From NCBI GenBank assembly GCA_033398695.1, contig CM065802.1, positions 142,834,096-142,898,095 on the forward strand: 64,000 nucleotides of DNA. Direction: 5' to 3'. The stretch comes from Orobanche coerulescens. Taxonomy: Eukaryota; Streptophyta; Magnoliopsida; Lamiales; Orobanchaceae. Below the pieces are notes generated by a model, which saw only the letters and a program-made list of their open reading frames with translations, ran no database searches and was not told where the DNA came from. This document shows positions 55,575-64,000 of this stretch, in pieces. The position numbers and the translations under genes were made by a program. Positions within the stretch are counted from its first letter, which is position 1. Each line of letters begins with the position of its first letter.

Positions 55575-57591
55575 TGTAATATCCGAGATTTTCGTTTTTA
55601 GTTGTTTTGGATTATTTTAAGTTTTACGCTTAATGCTCCTCTATTGATGATTATTTTCTTATGTTGATTGCGTATATTATGAGTCGTTGATTCATTTTCA
55701 TATCGGTTCGTTGACTCACTTAGGCATTTTCACCGGTTTTGGAGGAACATGATTGTAAACACGATGCTAGTTACGCTGTGCGATATGTTGCACGTCATGT
55801 TTGTGGGAGGTTTATCTACTCGCAACGGAGGACACGACCGAGGCAACACTGAGGTGCCTGATGCTGGTGTTGCGTCGTTTGTCGGAACACGACACTGAAC
55901 CCGCGTCATTTTTTGTTGTGTTTGTGCACCGTTTGCTTCAGGCATCTACTGACCTATGGAACAAGGCGGTCAACCCGGTGATGCTTGCACCGTACTTTGT
56001 GCTGTTTTATTCAGGTGTATAAATAGGATAGTCGTATTTTTCAGCCTCATCTTAATTATCTCTCTCGGTTTTAGGCGATTTGACAAGGGTTCCAAGCTTT
56101 AGGCAAATTATCATCGTATATTGAGGTCTTTATCGTGTTTAACACCATCTCTAATTGATTCTTTGTCCGAATGGAGGTAATTTCTTGTATATCCCTTTTT
56201 ACCTATTTTGGGGATTTCTTTGTGGGTTCATGCAATCCAATTTTGGTGGTTTAAATAAGTGTTATGCGGTATTATTGAACATATTCTGTGGATTGTATAT
56301 CCATATCTCAGTTTTGTTTAATCCATATCGTGATTATTGTGTTCTTGAGAAACTTCGAATATCCAATGTTTGACTTGTATCTTGTGAATTAAAATTGTGT
56401 AATGGATTTATGATGGTTTTTTTTGTTCTTGTTGATTGCGGATTATATAAGTTATTCACCGTTGATGTCTCGTTGCGTTGATGATGTCCATGAATATTCC
56501 TTGTTATGGAATTATGTTAGTTATGATGAATTGGTTAGTTTGTTATACACATGGATGTGTATTGCGTCGTGTTGCTGATCGATTGGATATGTTGTGCTTG
56601 TTGTGTATTGTCTGTGGTGATTGTTGTAATGTTGATGTGTGTTGTGGATTGTTGTGGCACTGTGCTCAACTAGGTACGAGACCTCTGGGATTCGGTACTT
56701 GCGAGTACAGGTCAGGACATAGTGGCGTTGTGCTGGGTTTAACCAAGCAAGGCTCATGAAGCCTCTAGGATTCGGTACTTGCGAGTACAGGTCTAATCCA
56801 GTAATATGTGGTGCCAGATAGGGTCCTACGTGGCCTCTAGAGTTTGTTACTTGTGAGTACTAACATTGTTCGACTACGAGTTCTCCAACCAGGTACGTCC
56901 TGACAGGATCCCGGGTGCGCACTTGCGAGTGTAAGACTGTGATAGCTTATGAGGCTATGTTGTTATATTATGGACTTTGTGATATGAAACAAGATTCGAG
57001 TTGAGACCCTAATAGTTTTGAAAAGGTTTTATAACTAAGGACTTGAGGTCCTAAAGGATTCCATTTTACAAAACCACGAGATGATGAAACATTTTCAAGG
57101 ACTTGAGTTTGTCTCCTAGACTTTAAAACTTCTCGGGAATTTCTCTTAATGTTGTTTTTGTTTGATACATAATGGATATTTGTGTCGTATATTTTGCATA
57201 GCCAGAATACTTGTACTAGAAAATCTCAGTTGCTAACTCCTTAAATGGGAAAATACGTTTAACCATTTCAGGTACTCCTAGATCGAGAGAGCGGTTCCCG
57301 GGTAGGCATGGAAGATGACGAGCTGCAATATTAATCAAGAGAGAGAGAGAGAGAGAGTCATGTTTTCTTTTATTTTGTTATCATTAGTTGTATCCCATAT
57401 TCCGCTGAAGTGTATGGGGCCCCTGTGTGGGTATGTATTATTATGTAATCATGTTCGGTTTTGGTTCAGTTGTGATGTACTCTGACCTAGCCAGTCAAAT
57501 ATTGAGTTGTCTTTTGATATCCACACTGGTAGATCCTTGTGAGAAGGGTCTACGATATGTGATATTCCCTTGTGATTTATGGGGTGTTACA
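55575..57591 (+). repeat. E1 3' LTR (2017 bp)
   Basis: TGTAATATCCGAG to GGGGTGTTACA, with a TATAAATA box in GGTGTATAAATAGG (about 56017). It contains a (GA)n run at 57338-57357 and three diverged copies of a block with GGATTCGGTACTTGCGAGTA (about 56690, 56770 and 56840). Confidence 0.87.
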
Positions 57592-57896
57592 GTTACTATC
57601 TCAGCATCATACATACAACACAACATACTTGTAATAGTAAACTTGTGGTATTTACACACACACAAACACACACACACACACACACAAACACTTACTCGTT
57701 TGCTAAGTAAAGTATTATACATCGCTCAATATGCTATAAGTACCTCACCACAAGACCACAATATTTGATTTATTTTGTTACTTTGACTCCTACAACAAGT
57801 TACTTAAATCTTATGGAAAGCAATTTTAGAAGGAAATCGATATAGTTTATTCACCACCTCTAAGCTATTACCTTAAAGTATATTGTGACCAATAAA
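57592..57896. other. Short flank with an (AC)n run, no gene
   Basis: Holds the right copy of the E1 target duplication and an imperfect (CA)n microsatellite at about 57655-57690. Nothing else is recognised. Confidence 0.6.
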
Positions 57897-58148
57897 GATG
57901 CTACGTGAGAGAACCATAAGAATATGATACATGGAAGCACATAAGAAAAAGCTATACGGGAGAACCATAAGAAGTGCTACACTAAAAAACCATAAAAAGA
58001 AACTACATGCTAGAACCACAAGAAGATACTAGATGGAATAACCATAAGAAACACTTACACGGGGGAACCATAAAAATAAGCTGCACTAGAGATTCGTAAG
58101 AACATGCTATACGACAGAACCGTAAGAAGATGCTAGACGGGTGAAAAG
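57897..58148. repeat. 26-bp minisatellite, about 9.7 units
   Basis: Units of the type GCTACACGGGAGAACCATAAGAAG start at 57897, 57923, 57949, 57975, 58002, 58027, 58053, 58079, 58105 and 58131, a very regular 26-bp step. The last unit is cut by the LTR of E2 at 58149. Unit sequences have diverged but the phase is kept. Confidence 0.9.
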
Positions 58149-59235
58149 TGTAACACCCTCAGGATTCAACCGGGAATGTTACATGTCGTAGACCCTTCTC
58201 ATAAGAATCTACCAGGCTGTACTCCAAAAGACTGCTCAATGATTGACCGACCGAGGTCAATTTAAATATAAAACAGACTGACAAGGTCATTAAACATACC
58301 AAAGAACCAACATAGTCCACAACTCAATGGCAATATGAAATTTCAATGCGGAAAAGAATGATAACTCAATTTAATTACTACAACCCACACCCGTGCAAGG
58401 GCAACTAACTGACAAAAGAGAAACACTCATTACAATAAAATGAAAGAAAAGACTCCGATTCCTGTGTGATTAGCATCATTGTCCTTCATCTCCTTCCAAG
58501 CTGATCCAGTGACTTCTCCCGAGCTGTAGGTAACTGAATGCATAATAGGCATCCACCCTCCAAAAACTCGGGGGTTAACAAACTGGAATTTTGCTAGTGC
58601 AAGTACATAATGTACAAGGTATACGAAAAATACCAGCATAAAACTCAACAATCGCGAAGTCTAACACAAATCACACATTCTCACAACTATCACAGAAGAG
58701 CGTTCATATGCACAAGATAAAAGACATTCACACAGTCACCTTTTCTCTATGGAAAATAAAATCAAAGAAACTTTTGGACGAGCCCCAATGAATCAAAAGA
58801 ATTAGCTCAAAAACCCATTTAAAAGAAATACTTTGAAAAACATTTTGATAAAATGGTTTGGAAACACTATTGTTGACTTGTCCATCTTGATTGATTTAGA
58901 GGCTTTGAAAATCTTATGGAAATACTTTAGGAAATAACTTCAAAATTTCTCGGGGCGTTGACCCAATATACGAAAAATATTTTCATAGGAAAATCATTTC
59001 AACATCTCTCGGGGTCCTCGACCCAATACACAGATCACTGTCACTGGAAAGTCACTCCACAATCTCTTAGGGTCCTCGACCCAATACACAAAAACACTTT
59101 CACAAGAAAATCATTCAAAACCTTTCTGGGAAAAAGGGTCATGGTACTTGCATCAATGCAAGCTTTGCGACAAATCCTGTTCAAGACCCTCGATGACTAA
59201 CTATCCCTCAGAAATCTCGTTAGATATCCTTGATA
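58149..59235 (-). repeat. E2 3' LTR fragment
   Basis: Aligns with 60570 to about 61605 (TGTAACACCC, GGGAATGTTACAT, GTAGACCCTTCTCA and so on). It contains three ~58-bp tandem units with TCCTCGACCCAATACACA (58950, 59009 and 59066). It stops at GATATCCTTGAT, where gag sequence begins. Confidence 0.82.
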
Positions 59236-59269
59236 GGGTGGCGTTCTTTGTTAGTTCGGAGACTATCTC

Positions 59270-59634
59270 ACAATACTGCATCCGATGACCCTCACACCCC
59301 CACTGTTCACAAGTCAATGTGGAGAGGGATTGCAGTTGAAGCACCTCCCTGTCTTACCGAAAGTCAAGATGCCATCTTGGAATTCCTAGCATTCATGCTC
59401 GATCGCAGAGATGATGCGTCCGAAAGATGTGGTGATTTGGGAACCATAATTCATAGGATATTGTCTGATCTTGGTACTCCTTCACCGTAACATGAATTGT
59501 TTTCGTATGAACCACACCACCGCTTCCCCAACCATCATCATGTCCACGTCCGCCAAGGCTCGACATACTAAGACATATAATACCATTCCGCACAACTAAA
59601 TAAACAATCGCATAGTAACACCACCATTGTCCAT
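59270..59634 (-). pseudogene. gag: E2 gag remnant, mutated zinc knuckle
   Basis: Minus-strand reading begins MDNGGVTM (59634), like E1 MDNGGSQW, and includes VTVKEYQDQTISYEL, like E1 TTLKEYQDLALS. The knuckle at 59270-59311 reads CEQWGCEGHRMQYC; the second Cys is replaced by Trp. The gag core between these blocks is largely deleted (365 bp against 785 bp in E1). Confidence 0.65.
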
Positions 59635-59639
59635 ACATG

Positions 59640-60553
59640 ATTCAGTCAGCATCCCCGAATGCATAAAGTAGGCAACACTAAAATGAAAAAGAATTTGGGA
59701 AGTATGCGTCCTATATATGAGTCCGAATGTTCTCATTATACCCGAAAACGACATTATACATGCTGCGAAATAAGTAGAGCTCGCAGAGCGCAATATTTTG
59801 AAATCCAATTTCTAGTCCTCCGACAAGGACAATAATATTATACATGCACCTTATGAAAACAATTCTTTGGAAAAGAGGGCGAGTTACGTTTCGCCTAAGA
59901 CTTGTAAATACTGTTCTTTTATTAGAAGATGAAGTTTAATTTTACACGTCGAATTTAAAAACATTTTTGAATAATGCACAAGACAATTTATGTTTCTAAA
60001 ATTTCAAAGACGTCGTAACTAATTTGAAACATTTCAAAATTTTTATTTGGGGTTCAAACACCAAAAATTTAAAATCTTTTCTCTTCTACCAAATGTTTGA
60101 TAGAAATAGTTTTCCATCGAAATACGTGACCATTAGAGATGACAATATTAACTCATAGGTTTCACAATGTTTGAAAATTTCAAATCACCACTTTAACACG
60201 TTCGTGCAGCGGATAAGATTAATACTTAAAAATTCATTCTTATGAAATATAGAAATAGATAAATATACTCGATTTACAAAATATACTACATAACCATTAT
60301 CACCCGGATCTTACACGTACATGCATTTTATATTCAAAGCAATAATGCCACAAACAAGTTCCATCCCCTCGATCAAAGTTAAACAAATAACACAATCACA
60401 ACACACATATGAGAGGACTGACAATCGGGAGACTTACAATCACGGATCACGTGAAGATGATGCCGGAACCACAATACTAATCACAACTCTGATGCGCGCG
60501 ACTTACACAGGACATGGACTTGACCCAACAACCTAGGTTCTTCACAAACCTAA
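59640..60553 (-). other. E2 leader, no gene
   Basis: AT-rich, mostly non-coding DNA between the primer site and gag on the minus strand. It includes A/T-rich stretches similar in character to the E1 leader at 53600-53950. No further feature is recognised. Confidence 0.5.
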
Positions 60554-60565
60554 GATCTAATACCA
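60554..60565 (-). promoter_or_regulatory. E2 primer-binding site
   Basis: TGGTATTAGATC on the minus strand, four bases after the LTR end TGTTACA. One or two changes from the initiator tRNA-Met site TGGTATCAGAGC. Confidence 0.75.
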
Positions 60566-60569
60566 TATC

Positions 60570-62253
60570 TGTAACACCCCCAGGATTCAACCGGGAATGT
60601 TATATGCCGTAGACCCTTCTCACAAGAATCCACCAGGCTGAACTCCAAAAGTCTGGTCAATTTAAATATAAAACATACCGACAAGGTCATTAAACAGACC
60701 AAAGAACCAACATAGTCCACAACTCAACGACAATACGAAATTTAAATTACTACAACCCATACCCGTGCAAGGGTGATTAACTGACAAAAGAGAAACACTC
60801 ATTACAATAAAATAAAATAAAAGACTCCAACTCCTGTGATTAGCATCACTGTCCTTCATCTCCTTCCAAGCCGATCCAGTGACTGATCCCGAGCTGTAGG
60901 TACCTGGATGCATAACAGGCATCCACCCCCGAAAACTTGGGGGTTAGCAAACTGAAATTTTGCTAGTGCAAGTACATAATGTGCAAGATTTACGAAAAAT
61001 ACCAACACAATATTCAACAATAGCGAGGTCTAACACAAATCACACATTCTCACAACTATCACAGAAGAGCATTCACATACACATGATAAAAGACATTCAC
61101 ACGGTCACCTTTTCTCCATGGAAAATAAGATCGAAGGAACTTAAGACGAGCCCCAATGAGTCAAAAGAATTAGTTCAAAAACCCTTTTTAAAAGAAATAC
61201 TTTGAAAAACATTTTGATAAAATGGTTTCGAAACACTATTGTTGACTCATGCCGTTTTGATTGATTGAGAGGATTTGAAAATCGAATGAAAATACTTTAG
61301 AAAATAAATTCAAAATTTATGGGGTCCTTGACCTAATATACAGAAAATATTTTCATAGGAAAATCATTTCAACATCTCTCGGGGTCCTCGACCCAATACA
61401 CAGAACACTGTCACAGAAAAATCACTCCACAATCTCTTACGGCCCTCGACCCAATACACAGAAACAATGTCATATGAAATCATCTCAAAACCTCTCAGGG
61501 AAAAGGGGTCATGGGTACTTGCATCAATGCAAGCTTTGCGACAAATCTTGCTCATGACCCTCGATGACTAACTAACCCTCAGAAATCTTTTTAGATATCC
61601 TTAGTAAATTAATCCTTGACCTTTATCGATACCATCATTTAAAAACAAGTTGAAAAAGATTTATAAAGCACAAAATTATTCGGTATCAGGGTCTTAGCTG
61701 TCACTCAAATATCTGCAATCAATAAGCCTGCCAGGCACCTCCCCTAACAAACTTGTGCACCGGCGTTCACTATAATGTGTTGGCTGCCCCTTGAACATGC
61801 CACCGTGACGGCGTTCGCTCCTCAAGAGCTGCCCCTTGCGCACGCATTAGGCAACACCAGCGTTCACTACCCACAGGAGCCGCTCCTTTAAGTGTACACA
61901 GGCCGGAGTACACGCCCCATCCTCAGAGGCTTCGAATACAATGTCTCTCACAAAAAATTATTCACATTGTTTCACATATAAATTACACGGTCAATCGTCA
62001 CAACAAATATAACAATCAATACACAATTGTCACACAAATTGTCTATCAATCAACATTTACACATCCAAAGGTATCAACAATTAACACCCCACACACCATC
62101 AATCAAAACTCGGTGCAATACGCCTCCTAGGAATAAACAATCAAACTCAACACATATCCATAAATCGTAATTCAATACAGTACACACAACCAACTATATT
62201 ATCACTATAATCATAGCTTATACTAACGTCAATAGTTTAAAGCTTACCAGCAC

Positions 62254-62255
<2 letters not shown>
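60570..62255 (-). repeat. E2 5' LTR
   Basis: Its first ~1.03 kb aligns with the fragment at 58149-59235. It has the same ~58-bp tandem units (61319-61500). From 61690 to 61925 a GC-richer part contains GGCGTTCACT/GGCGTTCGCTCC-type repeats. The outer end near the AC/AT microsatellite is not resolved. Confidence 0.7.

Positions 62256-62259
<4 letters not shown>

Positions 62260-62326
<67 letters not shown>
62260..62326. repeat. (AC)n(AT)n microsatellite
   Basis: About 13 AC followed by about 21 AT dinucleotides. It marks the boundary between E2 and the gene-like region to the right. Confidence 0.97.
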
Positions 62327-62329
<3 letters not shown>

Positions 62330-62339
62330 CAGATAGTAA

Positions 62340-63571
62340 TAAGAGTCTATAACCGTCGTCCTCCTCCTGTGCCCTTCACCTGCTTGCCCGTGCTCTCTCT
62401 TCTCCTTTTCTTCCACCGAGCTCTCTGCTCTGGCGGCCCGGGCGATATCTTATCCTTTTCGTTCGTTATTTTGATGTTACTTCGTGTCTCACTTCTCTTC
62501 CTACCCCTGTTTTCAAACTAGGGTTTCTCTCATCTCGCTTTGCATCGTCTCTCGGCTTTCAAACTAGGGTTTGGGTTCGGCCGTGTTCAGTTTTCAATCG
62601 ATCTCTCGCTGGTTGTTGATGTCTTTCGTTCTTGTATATAATTTTTCGCTTGTTAAACTATGTGCTCTAGGTGTTTCTCAGGATATTATGTTTTGCGCTT
62701 TCCTTTTTGGGTTATATCCTGTTTGTTATTTTTCGTATTTCTTCCGAGCCCTTGATTTGGAGATTAGGTTTTGCAGTTTTATGATTCATATGTATTTGAT
62801 GTGTTTGCTTTTCTTCCTGATTTTATGCTTCTTTATGGATAGTGTGCTTCTCTTGTGTTTATTTTATTTTATTTATTTGGGGTCTCTCATGATTGATTGT
62901 TTAGTATAGTTCAAGGATTCTGTCATTTTATCAATGTTCAGTGGAAAGAGGGTTTTGCAGATTTCCTCTTTCCTCCTATTCTAAAAGTGTGGATGGCTGC
63001 TGGAAGGAGAACATGTTTCTTTCTTTTGTCCCCTCGTTGAAAGCGTCTTCTTCTTCGCCTCTTAGCTTCAGTGTCTCCGCTTCTTCCACCAACATGTCTC
63101 ATTTGTTGGTTCGTTCGTATATTTTTGTAAATATTGTTTTCAGTAAATTTACAAATGAGGATATTCTTTTTTGCCTGTGTAAATTGGTCTATTATATTTT
63201 AAAATAATTTGATAGAGTTTATGATATAAGTGAATATTAGGTTGTAGCTCCTCTTCAGCACTATTTGCATGGTTTAACTCCAATATGACTATATGCTGAT
63301 GTCTATTTACATATGATTTGAGTGGTGCAGCTCCAATATGAATATATGGTGGTCTAACTGCAACACACACAAACACAAACACTGCAAAACGTATTTCATT
63401 TTGCTTGGAAATTTATGGTACTTGTTTGTGACAGTTACCTAACAAATAACAACATTGAGTTTATTTGTATTATACTATGAATTATATTCCAGTTTGATTT
63501 GAACCTCCGCGCTAACTATCTGTCCAGTTGTTTAGGTTTTCCAATATATTCTCTGCTGCCATAACCTGATC
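62340..63571 (+). promoter_or_regulatory. Putative plant gene 5' region with telo-boxes and introns
   Basis: CT-rich leader-like DNA (62360-62620) with two AAACTAGGGTTT telo-boxes at 62515-62526 and 62561-62572, common in 5' regions of plant housekeeping genes. T-rich intron-like DNA follows (62620-62960), with a TTTTGCAG acceptor near 62960. A short exon-like segment contains AACATGTCTCATTTG (about 63092), then a second T-rich intron-like part ending TTGTTTAG near 63534. Inference from composition and splice signals only. Confidence 0.4.
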
Positions 63572-63928
63572 ATGATGGAGTCATATCTTGCAAAACTGCT
63601 CGAGGAAATGAATCGATTTTGAAATTCTCCTACCTTGGTTGGATCTACTACCGATATAGCTGAATGTATTAGAGCCTTGAAATATTATCAACCGAACTCA
63701 ATGGAGGATTTGGAATAGCGGGCTATTACTGAGATATGGCTGCAGATTCCGGAACTGAGAAATATTCTTCGCTCTGAGAAAAGTACCCAGCACAAGCGAG
63801 ATGAATATGATGCCTTGATTTTAACAGCTAAATATGCCGAGTCTGAAATGCCGTCTCAATGCCCGCCAAACACTCCTGTTGAGGGCTGTGATAAGCTTTG
63901 GATTAGGGTTTTTAGTCCACGAGTATAG
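63572..63928 (+). pseudogene. Unrecognised protein frame with two in-frame stops
   Basis: Frame from ATG at 63572: MMESYLAKLLEEMNRF, stop, then NSPTLVGSTTDIAECIRALK and YYQPNSMEDLE, stop, then RAITEIWLQIPELRNILRSE, KRDEYDALILTAKYAESEMP, ending at 63926. The helical, charged composition looks like true coding sequence. The two stops mean a pseudogene, or that part of it is intronic. I do not recognise the family. The window ends 72 bp later. Confidence 0.4.
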
Positions 63929-64000
63929 ATTAGGCATCTCTGTGACAAATTATATTCGAATGTCCGGGCGCGAAAGATCTTGTACTATACTGGCAATCGA

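Larger units (their letters stand above)
51258..57591 (+). mobile_element. E1: gag-only gypsy LTR element (no pol)
   Basis: A 5' LTR (51258 to about 52800), a TGGTATAGAG primer site, a long leader, a gag remnant with CCHC knuckle and a 2017-bp 3' LTR (55575-57591) lie in order. Only about 150 bp separate the knuckle from the 3' LTR, so protease, RT and integrase are absent. Flanks are CTTAC and GTTAC (4 of 5 bases match). This matches the known TR-GAG class of non-autonomous elements. LTR divergence is high (about 20% by eye), so it is old. Long LTRs and the tRNA-Met primer site suggest a chromovirus (Tekay/Del-like) parent. Confidence 0.8.
58149..62255 (-). mobile_element. E2: deleted gag-only gypsy element
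   Basis: On the minus strand: a 5' LTR (about 62255 to 60570), a TGGTATTAGATC primer site (60554-60565), leader, heavily shortened gag (about 59634-59270), then a partial 3' LTR (about 59235-58149). The LTR sense-strand ends match those of E1 and E3 (GGGTGTTACA). The 3' LTR lacks its 5' half, and no pol is present. The right boundary is obscured by a microsatellite. Confidence 0.75.

Noticed and set aside
57495..57722. Frames with VCVCVCVC across the (AC)n run
   Set aside because: Translation of a microsatellite.
58149..60600. CRISPR-like or phased repeat array because of repeated TGTAACACCC and 58-bp units
   Set aside because: The copies are LTR ends and internal LTR repeats of E2; spacing and eukaryotic context do not fit CRISPR.
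62571..62909. 112-codon plus frame rich in Phe and Leu as a membrane protein
   Set aside because: It lies in T-rich intron-like DNA between leader-like and exon-like segments, with no conserved motif.
1..64000. Endogenous pararetrovirus or other viral sequence
   Set aside because: All RT segments seen have gypsy or copia context (gag, integrase, LTRs); no movement-protein or coat-protein type motif was recognised.

Overview
This window is plant (most likely eudicot) nuclear DNA from a repeat-rich region. Nearly all of it is decayed transposable elements. The evidence is Ty3/gypsy and Ty1/copia gag-pol remnants full of stops, LTR pairs with target-site duplications, CACTA- and hAT-like DNA transposon debris, an Emigrant-type MITE and a tRNA-derived SINE. 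No intact host gene is visible. The last ~1.6 kb looks like the start of an ordinary intron-containing plant gene, but its best reading frame has stops. The species cannot be named from the sequence.

The main structure is a nested insertion covering 3241-40930. The outermost element is a Ty3/gypsy element of the Tat lineage (here G1, + strand). Its pol gene is cut at 8854 and resumes at 36238. Inside lies a Ty1/copia element (A, - strand, 8855-36237). A is itself interrupted twice. One interruption is a second Tat-type element (T, - strand, 13343-21703, perfect AACTG duplication). The other is a copia-B complex (21882-32590, - strand) arranged LTR-body-LTR-truncated body. One copia-B LTR carries a 247-bp SINE with a 16-bp duplication. 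LTR divergence judged by eye fits the nesting order: about 10% for G1, 8% for A and 5% for T and B over ~200-bp samples.

The most notable biology is in the two Tat elements. Each carries, between its coding region and 3' LTR, a tandem-repeat array followed by an extra gene in antisense orientation. In T this antisense gene has its own TATA box and canonical GT-AG introns, and the element has gag but no pol. So T looks like a non-autonomous element that kept only a capsid gene and an intron-containing antisense gene.

Right of the nest, 40931-51257 holds a hAT transposase C-terminal remnant, a Sirevirus-like LTR and a hAT-like terminus with promoter. It also holds a minus-strand Sirevirus-like pol remnant followed by a long extra reading frame with its own TATA box, and an Emigrant-like MITE. 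From 51258 to about 62255 are two gag-only gypsy derivatives (E1 plus strand, E2 minus strand) separated by a 26-bp minisatellite. A related LTR end (E3) sits at the left window edge. From ~62340 the sequence becomes CT-rich with two telo-box motifs, as in a plant gene 5' UTR.
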